Shown here piece by piece: positions 1-8,128 of a DNA stretch of 35,952 nt. Location of the stretch: NCBI RefSeq assembly GCF_014645735.1, contig NZ_BMMH01000039.1, positions 1 to 35,952 on the forward strand. Direction: 5' to 3'. The stretch comes from Nocardia jinanensis (lineage in GTDB: Bacteria > Actinomycetota > Actinomycetes > Mycobacteriales > Mycobacteriaceae). The translations under genes and the position numbers were made by a program. Numbering within the stretch: position 1 is the stretch's first letter; the number at the start of each line of letters is the position of its first letter. Below the pieces are notes generated by a model that searched no databases, was not told where the DNA came from, and worked only from the letters and a program-made list of their open reading frames with translations.

Positions 1-99
1 TGTGCAGTATCTGAAACAACACACAGATACAGAAGACACCACACGATCCATCCATGGTGATGGGGGGTGTGGGTGGCTCTCTGTGGATAGTTTCATAGA
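1..99 (+). other. Spacer upstream of 5S rRNA
   Basis: This stretch precedes the 5S gene and contains no open frame of note. It is most simply the spacer between 23S and 5S rRNA, or it may include the very end of 23S; I cannot recognise a 23S 3' end in it. Short complementary tracts such as CAGATAC and GTATCTG near its start could form a processing stem. The assignment rests on position only. Confidence 0.5.
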
Positions 100-219
100 G
101 TTACGGCGGTTATAGCGGCAGGGAAACGCCCGGTCCCATTCCGAACCCGGAAGCTAAGCCTGCCAGCGCCGATGGTACTGCACTCGACAGGGTGTGGGAG
201 AGTAGGACACCGCCGGAAC
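100..219 (+). rRNA. rrf: 5S ribosomal RNA
   Basis: The 120-nt segment has the bacterial 5S layout. The 5' end GTTACGGCGG pairs with the 3' end CCGCCGGAAC (one A-G mismatch) to form helix I. The internal conserved stretch CCCATTCCGAACCCGGAAGC is the loop-B/helix-III region, and GATGGTACTGC with GGGAGAGTAGG are the usual helix IV/V sequences. Ends are placed by helix I and could be off by one or two bases. It is probably the last gene of an rRNA operon whose 16S and 23S lie upstream of the window. Confidence 0.95.
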
Positions 220-228
220 ATACATTCA

Positions 229-260
229 AGGTAGGGGACCCATTTATGGGTCCCCTACCT
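229..260 (+). terminator. Terminator of the rRNA operon
   Basis: A perfect 14-bp inverted repeat (AGGTAGGGGACCCA / TGGGTCCCCTACCT) closes on a TTTA loop ten bases after the 5S gene and is followed by GCATTTCTGT. The strong stem directly downstream of 5S marks it as the rRNA operon terminator, although the U-tract is short. Confidence 0.85.
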
Positions 261-387
261 GCATTTCTGTATACGGTGATATGGACCCGTAAACTGGGTG
301 TGAGTACAGCTCCACCAATGTCGGCGGCGAGACCTTATCGCTGCGACGCCATTCGATCCAGTCTTGTCACCGAGAGAGGGACCCGCC

Positions 388-1926
388 GTGCCGGAACAGA
401 ACAATGGCCGGAAACCGTTCCGGCGTAATTCTTCCGGGCCTGCTGCCGGCTTTCGTCGCAGCGAGGGCGAGCGCGCGGGTGGCGAATCGGGTGGCAAAAG
501 CGACGCCGGCCGTTCGACCGGCCGGGGCGGGTTCCGTCGGGACGACGACAATCGCGGCGATTCACACCGCAACCGTGAGCCGGATACTCGCGGCGAAGGC
601 CGTGGGAACGCAGCTTCCGGCGGCGGATTCGGTGGCGACCGGTCGCGCGGTCCGCAGCGGCCCGATCGTGGTGGCCGTGACGATCGGACCGGATCGGCGG
701 GGCAGCGTGAGCGCGGCGCCGATCGGGCCGGCGGCCGACCGGGTTTCCGGGCGGAGGGTGCGCGGCCGGGCTCGGACGATAATCGTTCGCGCGGTCCGCG
801 ATCGCAATCGCGCCCGGATGGTGACCGGCGCGACTACGGGACGCGGGAGCGCGGAGATTTCCGGTCTCCGGGGCGCCCTGCCCCCGGCGATTCCGATCGC
901 GGGCGGGATCACCGGGGCGGCGTAGGTCGTGTGGACAATCGCGGCGCCGACGACCGTCGTTCCGGTGGTCGCGGTGCATCCGATCGGCCCGAACGCGGTG
1001 CGGATGAGCGTCGTTTCGGTGGTCGCGGTGCATCCGATCGGCCCGAACGCGGTGCGGATGAGCGTCGTTTCGGTGGTCGCGGTGCATCCGATCGGCCCGA
1101 ACGCGGTGCGGATCGGCCGTACCGGGATCGGGCCGAGTCAACCGGGAGCGGCAATGGTTCGGGAAATTTCTCCCGTGGTGGCGGGGACGCCGCAGGATCG
1201 CGACGCCGCGGCGGTGAAGGTGGGGGTCGTGGAGCCGATCGTCGCCCGCCCCGGCCCGAAGAGCCGGATCTGCCCGATGAGATTCAGGCCGGCGATCTCG
1301 ATACCACTATTCGGCGGGATCTGCTGAGCCTGGACAAGGGCAATGCGGAGACCGTGTCCAGGCATCTGGTCATGGCCGCACAGGTACTCGACGACGATCC
1401 CCAGCTGGCGCTGGCCCATGCGCGGGCCGCGCGGCAGCGGGCCGGTCGGATCGCTGTGGTCCGCGAAACCGCCGGTGTTGTCGCGTATCACGCCGGGGAA
1501 TGGGCCGAAGCCCTGTCCGAGCTGCGTGCGGCGCGGCGGATGGCCGGTGGCTCCGGTCTGCTCGCGGTGATGGCGGACTGTGAGCGCGGTCTGGGCCGGC
1601 CCGAACGCGCTATCGAAATGGGTCGCAGTGACGAGGGCCGGGCCCTCACCGGCGACGAGGCGATCGAACTGCGCATCGTGGTCGCGGGCGCGCGGATGGA
1701 CCTGGGCCAGTACGACCAGGCCGTGGTGACCCTGCAGGCCTCCGACCTCGACCCGGCCCGCACCGGCTCGGGTCCCGCGCGGCTCTTCTACGCCTACGCC
1801 GACGCGCTGGTCGCGGCCGGCCGCACTGATGAGGGCCTGACCTGGTTCTTCAACGCGGCTGCCGCCGACCTCGACGGGGAAACCGATGCCGAGGAGCGGG
1901 CGGCCGAACTGACGGGCGAGGGCTGA
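388..1926 (+). CDS. Arg/Gly-rich N-terminus with TPR-like C-terminal domain (Rv1691-like)
   Basis: The protein is about 512 residues. Residues 1 to about 290 are low-complexity sequence rich in Arg, Gly, Asp and Ser with many RGG/DRG steps, which resembles a disordered RNA-binding tail. Residues about 297-505 are Ala/Leu-rich helical sequence (for example AQVLDDDPQLALAHARAARQ) typical of tetratricopeptide repeats. The position ahead of the HAD phosphatase and tlyA matches Rv1691 of M. tuberculosis, a conserved protein of unknown role. GTG at 388 is chosen because GAGAGGGA lies just upstream; TTG at 364 is the alternative. Residues 190-243 contain three 18-residue repeats. A role with RNA or ribosomes is inference from composition and neighbours only. 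Confidence 0.85.
   Translation: MPEQNNGRKPFRRNSSGPAAGFRRSEGERAGGESGGKSDAGRSTGRGGFRRDDDNRGDSHRNREPDTRGEGRGNAASGGGFGGDRSRGPQRPDRGGRDDRTGSAGQRERGADRAGGRPGFRAEGARPGSDDNRSRGPRSQSRPDGDRRDYGTRERGDFRSPGRPAPGDSDRGRDHRGGVGRVDNRGADDRRSGGRGASDRPERGADERRFGGRGASDRPERGADERRFGGRGASDRPERGADRPYRDRAESTGSGNGSGNFSRGGGDAAGSRRRGGEGGGRGADRRPPRPEEPDLPDEIQAGDLDTTIRRDLLSLDKGNAETVSRHLVMAAQVLDDDPQLALAHARAARQRAGRIAVVRETAGVVAYHAGEWAEALSELRAARRMAGGSGLLAVMADCERGLGRPERAIEMGRSDEGRALTGDEAIELRIVVAGARMDLGQYDQAVVTLQASDLDPARTGSGPARLFYAYADALVAAGRTDEGLTWFFNAAAADLDGETDAEERAAELTGEG
955..1116 (+). repeat. Three tandem 54-bp units inside the Arg/Gly-rich gene
   Basis: Units begin at 955, 1009 and 1063 and are almost identical in DNA as well as protein. 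Each encodes RR(S/F)GGRGASDRPERGAD(E/R). The unit length is a multiple of three, so copy-number change keeps the reading frame. Confidence 0.95.
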
Positions 1927-1968
1927 TCCGACCGGCGGACGGTCCGGGCCCCGGAGACCGGGCAGCCG

Positions 1969-2457
1969 TCAGGATTGCCCGACCGTCCAATTGAGTTCGG
2001 TCCGCAGGTCTGCCGGGTCCATCTGCGGATTCGGTTCGGTCAGATAGACCTCCCAGCGATCCGCTGCCGGGGTCAGGCCCCGGTCGGTGATCCAGGTGTG
2101 CAGACGGCCCCAGGTGACACCGAGTGTGTCGAAACCGCCCCGGTGCACTATGCGAGCGATCCGGCCCGCCGGGAGCCGGCCGGGGACGACCGCACCGTCG
2201 GGCTGTATCCGACGGTCCACCGGGAAACCCACCTCGATTTCTGTGGAATTCTCGGAATCGGTTCCCCAAAGGGACAGGGCCGGCCCGGTGATCACCGCTG
2301 CCTGGGCGGCGATAGCCGGCGGCAGCAGGCCGAACGAACTGTCGAAGAACGAGACGGTTTGCTCCGGCGTCACAATGCCGCGGACGACGGCCGTGATCGT
2401 TTCGGTGACCTCGAGTAGTTCGGGCTGGGCGGTGTGATCGGTCGGATCCGCGGTCAC
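1969..2457 (-). CDS. GyrI-like / effector-binding domain protein
   Basis: The 162-residue product resembles stand-alone GyrI-like (AraC effector-binding) proteins: a conserved start (QPELLEVTETITAVVRGIVTPE), a middle with acidic effector-pocket residues, and a C-terminal stretch ending TWITDRGLTPAADRWEVYL, followed by LNWTVGQS. No helix-turn-helix is present, so it probably binds a small molecule or another protein rather than DNA. The GTG at 2457 is preferred over upstream starts because GGAGGA lies five bases before it. It stands alone, convergent with the Arg/Gly-rich gene and divergent from the HAD gene. Its ligand is unknown. Confidence 0.8.
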   Translation of the reverse strand: MTADPTDHTAQPELLEVTETITAVVRGIVTPEQTVSFFDSSFGLLPPAIAAQAAVITGPALSLWGTDSENSTEIEVGFPVDRRIQPDGAVVPGRLPAGRIARIVHRGGFDTLGVTWGRLHTWITDRGLTPAADRWEVYLTEPNPQMDPADLRTELNWTVGQS

Positions 2458-2666
2458 AGGTGTCCTCCACAAGATGGTTCGTCCGCCGCAGCGGGTGGTC
2501 TCTGAACTCTTCCGACGCCTTTCGGTCACGTAATTCATCGCTCGCCGGTGCGGGAATTCCCCGACAGCGCCGGACGAGAACCTTGCTTGCGGGGTTTCGA
2601 GCCTGAGCGGGTGTTCGGGGCGTCGGAGGTAGGCCGTAGGGTCCGGGTGTGCGGGAAGCGAGTGAG

Positions 2667-3548
2667 ATGCCGCGGTTGCGGGACAGGTACGAGGCGCTGC
2701 TGCTGGATCTGGACGGGACCCTCTACCGGGGGCCCGCGGTGATCGACGGTGCGCCCGAGGCGCTGGCGGGCGGTACGCAGCGACTGGTCTACGTCACCAA
2801 TAACGCGAGCCGATCGGCGACCACCGTGGCCGCCCATCTGGCCGAGTTGGGGTACTCGGCCACGGAGGCGGATGTGGTGACCAGTGCGCAGGCGGCGTGC
2901 CGGCTGCTGGCCGAACGCCTCGCCCCGGGCGCGGAGGTTCTGGTGGTCGGGTCCGACGATCTTGCGGCGGAGGTCAAATCGGCCGGCCTGCAACCGGTGC
3001 GCCGCGCGACGGATACTGTGGCGGCGGTCGTTCAGGGACATTCGCCACATACGGCGTGGCCGGATCTGGCGGAGGCGTCGTACGCGGTGCGGGCGGGCGC
3101 GGTGTGGGTCGCGGCCAACACCGACCGGACACTGCCGAACGAGCGCGGCCTCGCGCCCGGTAACGGAGCGATGGTCGCGGCGCTGCGGGCGGCTACGGAT
3201 CGGGAACCGGTGGTCGCGGGCAAACCGTATCCACCGCTGCTCGAGGATGCGCTCATCCGGGCGGAAACCCGTGCGGCCCTGGTCGTGGGCGATCGCCTCG
3301 ACACCGATATCTCCGGTGCGCAGAATGTCGAGTTGGACTCGCTTCTGGTCCTGACCGGAGTCAGCACTGTCGACGAGCTCGCCGGTCTGCCCGAAGAGGC
3401 GCTGCCCACGTATATCGCCGAGAGCCTCGATGCTCTCGATCAGCCACCGGTGCCCGGTCGTATCGACCCGGCCGCGGCGCGTATGGAGCTCCGGGCGCAC
3501 CCCGGCCGGGCGCTGGCGGTACGCGCGCCACGTTCGGAAATCCGATAG
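2667..3548 (+). CDS. HAD-superfamily phosphatase (Rv1692-like glycerol 3-phosphate phosphatase)
   Basis: A class-II HAD hydrolase. Motif I is DLDGTLYRG (nucleophile Asp14, acid Asp16), motif II is YVTNNASRS (Thr44), motif III is the Lys in VVAGKPYPP near residue 186, and motif IV is GDRLDTDISGA near residue 208. Members of this NagD-type group dephosphorylate small phosphates. The M. tuberculosis gene at the same place, Rv1692, is reported to be a D,L-glycerol 3-phosphate phosphatase in phospholipid recycling, so that activity is inferred here. ATG 2667 follows GGGAAG with an eight-base gap; GTG 2649 in the same frame is possible. The protein (about 293 residues) seems shorter than the mycobacterial one at its C-terminus. 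Confidence 0.88.
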   Translation: MPRLRDRYEALLLDLDGTLYRGPAVIDGAPEALAGGTQRLVYVTNNASRSATTVAAHLAELGYSATEADVVTSAQAACRLLAERLAPGAEVLVVGSDDLAAEVKSAGLQPVRRATDTVAAVVQGHSPHTAWPDLAEASYAVRAGAVWVAANTDRTLPNERGLAPGNGAMVAALRAATDREPVVAGKPYPPLLEDALIRAETRAALVVGDRLDTDISGAQNVELDSLLVLTGVSTVDELAGLPEEALPTYIAESLDALDQPPVPGRIDPAAARMELRAHPGRALAVRAPRSEIR

Positions 3549-3561
3549 CGTTGGGCTCACG

Positions 3562-3831
3562 ATGACTACCCCGACTCCCCGCCCGAACACACCCGGTACC
3601 GCCCGGCCCGGGGTGCCGCTGCCCGGTCGGCATCTGCCCGGTGAACCCGCCGATCCGGACCGGATCCGCGCCGAGGTCCGTGAGCTGCTCGCCGAGCTCG
3701 GTACCGCGCCGAACTCCGGTGATACAGCCGGGGACGCATCCGTCGGCACCGATCTGGCCCGCCGTGCGCATATCCTGGATCAGGCACACGAGGTGCTGGT
3801 GCAGGCGCTGGCCACGGTGGACAAGATCTGA
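3562..3831 (+). CDS. Small conserved protein between HAD phosphatase and tlyA (Rv1693-like)
   Basis: The 89-residue product has a Pro/Thr-rich first 35 residues (TTPTPRPNTPG) and a helical second half (IRAEVRELLAELG, ARRAHILDQAHEVLVQALATVDKI). The position matches the short conserved gene Rv1693. The hydrophobic pattern of the last helix suggests a protein-binding surface, and I see no catalytic motif. The ATG at 3562 is the first in the frame that clears the HAD gene. The stop is one base before the tlyA GTG, so the two genes are probably translationally coupled. Function unknown. Confidence 0.75.
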   Translation: MTTPTPRPNTPGTARPGVPLPGRHLPGEPADPDRIRAEVRELLAELGTAPNSGDTAGDASVGTDLARRAHILDQAHEVLVQALATVDKI

Positions 3832-3832
3832 G

Positions 3833-4654
3833 GTGGCCAGGCGGGCGCGGGTGGACGCGGAACTGGTCCGCCGTGGTCTGGCGCGGTCACGCGAACACGC
3901 GGTGGAGTTGATCGGTGCCGGGCGGGTGCTGATCAACGGCACCGTCGCGGTGAAACCGGCGACAGCGGTGGAGACCGGCACACCTTTGCTGGTCAAGGAG
4001 CAGGCCGATGAGATCGCATGGGCATCTCGTGGGGCGCATAAACTCCTGGGCGCGCTGGAAGCGTTCGAGCCGCAAGGGCTGCTGGTGGCGGGACGGCGGT
4101 GCCTGGACGCCGGGGCGTCGACCGGCGGCTTCACCGATGTATTGCTGAGCCGGGACGCCCGTGAGGTGGTGGCGGTCGATGTCGGCTACGGCCAGCTGGT
4201 GTGGCGGCTGCGTACCGATGAACGGGTGCATGTGCACGACCGCACCAATGTGCGCAAGCTGGCCGCCGCCGATATCGGCGGGCCGGTGGACCTGGTGGTC
4301 GCCGATCTCTCGTTCATCGCGCTGACTTTGGTGCTGCCCGCCCTGGCCGAATGCGTGGTGCCGGGCGCTGATCTGCTGCCGATGGTGAAACCGCAGTTCG
4401 AGGTCGGCAAGGAACGCGTGGGCTCGGGCGGGGTGGTACGAGATCCGGCGCTGCGCGCGGACGCGGTCTGTTCGGTGGCCGCCGCGGCCGCGGATCTCGG
4501 CCTGCACACCCGGGGTGTAGTGGCCAGCCCGTTGCCCGGCCCGTCCGGCAATGTCGAATACTTTCTGTGGCTGCGCCGCGACGAATCGGCGAGCCGGCCC
4601 GTCGACGAGGTGGGGGCGCTGGTGCGGCGGGCAGTCGAGGAGGGGCCACAGTGA
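3833..4654 (+). CDS. tlyA: TlyA rRNA 2'-O-methyltransferase
   Basis: TlyA methylates 2'-hydroxyls of cytidines in 16S and 23S rRNA in mycobacteria, and its loss gives capreomycin resistance there. The 273-residue protein has an N-terminal S4 RNA-binding domain (RARVDAELVRRGLARSREHA, GRVLINGTV) and an FtsJ-type Rossmann domain. The SAM loop is CLDAGASTGGFTDVLL, and the K-D-K-E tetrad is visible as Lys in SRGAHKL, Asp in VVADLSFI, Lys in MVKPQFE and Glu in GNVEYF. GTG 3833 begins one base after the preceding stop. The stop overlaps the nadK GTG as GTGA, as in the mycobacterial tlyA-ppnK-recN operon. Confidence 0.95.
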   Translation: MARRARVDAELVRRGLARSREHAVELIGAGRVLINGTVAVKPATAVETGTPLLVKEQADEIAWASRGAHKLLGALEAFEPQGLLVAGRRCLDAGASTGGFTDVLLSRDAREVVAVDVGYGQLVWRLRTDERVHVHDRTNVRKLAAADIGGPVDLVVADLSFIALTLVLPALAECVVPGADLLPMVKPQFEVGKERVGSGGVVRDPALRADAVCSVAAAAADLGLHTRGVVASPLPGPSGNVEYFLWLRRDESASRPVDEVGALVRRAVEEGPQ

Positions 4655-5625
4655 ATACGGAGGTGTCCGGGCAGCGGGAGATTCTGCTGGTCTCCCATCC
4701 CGGCCGAGCCGAGATAAGCGATACCGCGCATCGGGTCGCGAAGATCTGCGCGGAGGCCGGAATCGGGTTGCGGGTCCTGGCCGACGAGGCTTACAGCACC
4801 CGGTTCGATGCCGATGCCGAGCCGGTCGCCGATCCGGGCGGGTACCCGGTGCAGGTGGTCGCACACGAACCGGACGCGGCGCTGGGCTGTGAGATGGTGC
4901 TGGCGCTCGGCGGTGACGGGACGTTGCTGCGGGCCGCGGAACTGGCCCGGCACGTGACCGTACCGGTACTCGGTATCAACCTGGGGCGGATCGGATTTCT
5001 CACCGAGGCCGAAGCGGAGAATCTGGACGAGGCGCTCGCGCAGGTCGTCCGCCGTGACTACCGCGTCGAGGAGCGGATGACTCTCGATGTCAATGTCCGC
5101 CTCGACGACGTGATCATCGAACAGGGCTGGGCACTGAACGAGGCCAGTATCGAGAACGCGGCCCGGATGGGCGTTCTCGAAGTGGTGCTCGAAGTGGACG
5201 GGCGACCGGTGTCTTCCTACGGTTGTGACGGGATTCTTGTCGCGACCCCTACCGGTTCGACGGCGTATGCTTTCTCCGCGGGCGGCCCGGTGGTATGGCC
5301 GGAACTGGAAGCGCTGCTGGTGATTCCGAGCAACGCGCACGCATTGTTCGCTCGCCCTCTGGTGACCAGCCCGGATTCACGGATCGCGGTCGAATCGGTT
5401 GCCACCGGCCATGATGCGATAGTTTTCCTGGATGGCAGGCGCACCCTCGCACTGCCGCGGGGCGGCCGGGTCGAAGCGGTCCGGGGTGCCGAGCCGGTGC
5501 GATGGGTGCGGCTGGATTCCGCGCCGTTCGCGGATCGGATGGTGCGCAAGTTCGAGCTGCCGGTCACGGGTTGGCGGGGCCGGCGGCGAACGGAGGGCAC
5601 ACGTGCTGACAGAGATAAGAATTGA
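4651..5625 (+). CDS. nadK: ATP/polyphosphate NAD kinase
   Basis: NAD kinase makes NADP, the cofactor of reductive synthesis. The 324-residue protein carries the diagnostic GGDGTLLRAAEL motif, the NE motif in LNEASIENAARM, and the glycine-rich stretch GILVATPTGSTAYAFSAGGP. The order TlyA-NadK-RecN matches mycobacteria, where this enzyme (PpnK) also accepts polyphosphate; whether that holds here cannot be told from the sequence. GTG 4651 overlaps the tlyA stop and gives the expected length. The 3' end overlaps recN by 23 bases. Confidence 0.95.
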   Translation: MNTEVSGQREILLVSHPGRAEISDTAHRVAKICAEAGIGLRVLADEAYSTRFDADAEPVADPGGYPVQVVAHEPDAALGCEMVLALGGDGTLLRAAELARHVTVPVLGINLGRIGFLTEAEAENLDEALAQVVRRDYRVEERMTLDVNVRLDDVIIEQGWALNEASIENAARMGVLEVVLEVDGRPVSSYGCDGILVATPTGSTAYAFSAGGPVVWPELEALLVIPSNAHALFARPLVTSPDSRIAVESVATGHDAIVFLDGRRTLALPRGGRVEAVRGAEPVRWVRLDSAPFADRMVRKFELPVTGWRGRRRTEGTRADRDKN

Positions 5626-7375
5626 CGGACTGGGCGTCATCTCGACGGCCACCGCGCAATTCCACGAAGGGCTGACTGTGCTCACCGGTGAAACCGGGGC
5701 GGGCAAGACGATGGTGGTCACCAGTCTGCACCTGCTGAGCGGTGCGCGCGCGGATGCCGGGCGGGTCCGGCTCGGTGCGAACCGCGCGGTGGTGGAGGGC
5801 AGGTTCACCCTCGACGAGTTGAACGACGCCGCGCGCGGTGAAGCCGAGCGGGTGCTGGAATCGGCGGCAGCCGTCGCCGACGACGACGGTACGGTGATCG
5901 CGATCCGCACGGTCGGTAGCGACGGGCGTTCCCGTGCGCATCTGGGCGGTCGCGGCGTACCGGCGTCGGTGCTGGCCGATTTCACCGCGCCCATGCTCAC
6001 TGTGCACGGGCAGAACGACCAGTTGCGATTACAGCGGCCCGAGCAGCAGTTGCACGCGCTGGATCAGTTCGCCGACGCGACAGTGGGGCCACTGCTGCGT
6101 GACTATGTCGAACACCGCCGCGCCTGGCTGGATGCCCGGACCTCCCTGCTGGAACGGACCGCACGCGGCCGGGAGATGGCGGCCGAAGCCGAACGGCTCA
6201 CCCAGTCGCTGGCCGAAATCGATGCCGTCGCACCGGAGCCAGGGGAGGACGAGCGCCTGATCGCGGAGGTCCGGCGGCTCAGCGATCTGGATTCGCTGCG
6301 GGAGGCGGCGGCTACCGCGCACGAGGCTCTCGCAGGCCCGGCCGACAACCCCGGTGAAGCTACCGGCGCCCTGGACGCGCTGGGGGTCGCCCGGTCCCGG
6401 GTGGAGGGCGCCGAGGATCCGGCCCTCGCCGCGCTGTCGCCTCGACTGGCGGAGGCGATCGCGGTGGTGGTGGACCTGACCACCGAATTGAGCGGATATC
6501 TGTCGGATCTGCCGTCGGATCCGGGCGCGCTGGACTCCATGCTGACGCGGCAGGCCGAGCTGAAATCGCTGACCCGCAAATATGCGCCCGATATCGACGG
6601 TGTGATCGCGTGGGCGGATGAGGCGCGCACCCGGCTGGAGTCGCTCGATGTATCGGAGGAGACTCTGGCGGCGCTGACCGCCGAGGTGGAGGCCGGCGCC
6701 GACCGTGTGCGTACGGCCGCGGTCGAGCTGTCGGAAGCCCGGGCCGCGGCGGCGGGTGAGCTCGGGGCGGCGGTGACCGAGGAATTGAGCGGGCTCGCCA
6801 TGGGTAAGGCGCGGCTCGAGGTCGAGGTGCGGCCGCTGCCGGCCGGGGCGCAGGATTCGGCGCCGCTGCTGGTCGACGGCACCGAATTGCACGCGGGTCC
6901 CGCCGGAGTGGACGAGGCGGAGTTCCGGCTGGCCGCGCATTCCGGTGCGCAGTCGCTGCCGTTGAGCAAAAGTGCCTCCGGCGGCGAGCTCTCGCGAGTG
7001 ATGCTGGCGCTGGAGGTGGTGCTGGCGGGCGCCGAGCACGGGGCGACAATGGTCTTCGACGAGGTCGACGCGGGTGTCGGTGGCCGGGCGGCGGTCGAGA
7101 TCGGGCGGCGGCTGGCTCGGCTGGCGCGCACCCATCAGGTGATCGTGGTGACCCATCTCGCGCAGGTGGCGGCGTTCGCCGATACCCATCTGGTGGTCGA
7201 CAAATCCGATGACGGCGACGGCGCCGTGAATTCGGGGGTCCGGGCGCTCACCCAGGACGAGCGGATAGTGGAGCTCGCCCGCATGCTGGCCGGACTCGAC
7301 GACACCGAGACCGGTCGCGCACACGCTTGGGAGCTGCTGAATACCGCGCGCGCCGAGCGGATGGCGGCCTACTGA
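5603..7375 (+). CDS. recN: DNA repair ATPase RecN
   Basis: RecN is an SMC-like protein that gathers DNA ends in double-strand break repair. The 590-residue product has Walker A (TGETGAGKT) in the first 40 residues, the sequence HGQNDQLRLQRPEQQ typical of RecN, a central Ala/Glu/Arg-rich coiled-coil region, the ABC signature SGGELSRVMLALEV, and Walker B (TMVFDEVDAGVGGRAA) followed by the H-loop VVTHLAQVAAFAD. GTG 5603 follows GGAGGG and lies inside the end of nadK, implying coupled translation. A convergent gene follows 163 bases later. Confidence 0.96.
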   Translation: MLTEIRIDGLGVISTATAQFHEGLTVLTGETGAGKTMVVTSLHLLSGARADAGRVRLGANRAVVEGRFTLDELNDAARGEAERVLESAAAVADDDGTVIAIRTVGSDGRSRAHLGGRGVPASVLADFTAPMLTVHGQNDQLRLQRPEQQLHALDQFADATVGPLLRDYVEHRRAWLDARTSLLERTARGREMAAEAERLTQSLAEIDAVAPEPGEDERLIAEVRRLSDLDSLREAAATAHEALAGPADNPGEATGALDALGVARSRVEGAEDPALAALSPRLAEAIAVVVDLTTELSGYLSDLPSDPGALDSMLTRQAELKSLTRKYAPDIDGVIAWADEARTRLESLDVSEETLAALTAEVEAGADRVRTAAVELSEARAAAAGELGAAVTEELSGLAMGKARLEVEVRPLPAGAQDSAPLLVDGTELHAGPAGVDEAEFRLAAHSGAQSLPLSKSASGGELSRVMLALEVVLAGAEHGATMVFDEVDAGVGGRAAVEIGRRLARLARTHQVIVVTHLAQVAAFADTHLVVDKSDDGDGAVNSGVRALTQDERIVELARMLAGLDDTETGRAHAWELLNTARAERMAAY

Positions 7376-7485
7376 TCGGTGGCCGGGTGCTGTGTGGTTC
7401 CGGCGTGAGGTTCGGGCTGGGTGAAACTCGATCCGGTCGGAGTCGAGCTGTTGGCAGGAGCCGATGGTCCGGCGCGCTACGCCCG

Positions 7486-7525
7486 CACCGGAGCGGTGCT
7501 GTCCTGTGGTGGCGCCGCTCCGGTG
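7486..7525. terminator. Inverted repeat in the recN / SRPBCC convergent gap
   Basis: Arms CACCGGAGCGG and CCGCTCCGGTG (11 bp, perfect) are separated by 18 bases between two convergent genes. No U-tract follows, so termination is inferred from stem strength and location. Confidence 0.4.
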
Positions 7526-7538
7526 TCACACCGACGGG

Positions 7539-7958
7539 TCAGTCGACGGCTTTGCGCGCGGCGGAGATGAACTGGTTGATCAGGCCCCTGAGACCGATCT
7601 CCAGGACCTTGGCCGGAACGGGCAGCGAGGGGTCCGAGGTCATCGTGTAGGAGACCCGGGTGCCGTTGTCGGCGTCGGCGAAGGTGATGACGCCGGTATG
7701 GCTCTTCACCGGCGCACCCTTGACGATCTTGTACTCCACACGTTCGTTCGGCACCAGTGCGGTGATCTCCTCGACCACCCCGACCGGACCGAGACCGATC
7801 TTGTGCTGCGCGCCGACCCCCTCCCGTTCGGTGGTGCCCGGTTTGACGAGCGTCACGTGCACCGCGAGGAACGGATCGATGCTCTCGCGGTCGGCGAACA
7901 GCCGGTACACGGTCGCGCGCGGGGCGGCGATCACGGTATCGACGGTGGTGCTGGCCAT
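7539..7958 (-). CDS. SRPBCC (START-like) family protein
   Basis: The 139-residue protein has the polyketide cyclase/dehydrase-like SRPBCC pattern: an N-terminal strand with VDTVIAAPRATVYRLFAD, a middle hairpin (RVEYKIVKGAPVKSHTGVITF), and a long C-terminal helix (LEIGLRGLINQFISAARKAV). These helix-grip folds hold a hydrophobic ligand in a cavity, but no catalytic residue is diagnostic here and the ligand is unknown. GAGGAG lies seven bases before ATG 7958, which fixes the start. The gene is transcribed away from steA; 170 bp separate the two and must hold both promoters. Confidence 0.85.
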   Translation of the reverse strand: MASTTVDTVIAAPRATVYRLFADRESIDPFLAVHVTLVKPGTTEREGVGAQHKIGLGPVGVVEEITALVPNERVEYKIVKGAPVKSHTGVITFADADNGTRVSYTMTSDPSLPVPAKVLEIGLRGLINQFISAARKAVD

Positions 7959-8128
7959 GGAGACTCCTCTTCGTATAGCTGTCCCGGGCAGCTTACGGCG
8001 TACGGCCGCGGATCTCCGGGTCGCGTGGAGGGTGGCCGCCGCGCTCCGGTAACCGATCGATAGCCGTGCGATATCGACTCGCGGCGTGTCTCCACCAATG
8101 GTTGAGGGTTTGCGGCAATCATCGCTGC

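Noticed and set aside
2535..3749. 404-codon minus-strand frame opposite the HAD gene
   Set aside because: Shadow frame: Arg/Gly/His-rich composition with no motif, while the plus strand has all four HAD motifs.
4186..5340. 384-codon minus-strand frame opposite tlyA and nadK
   Set aside because: Shadow frame of two well-recognised genes; no domain pattern.
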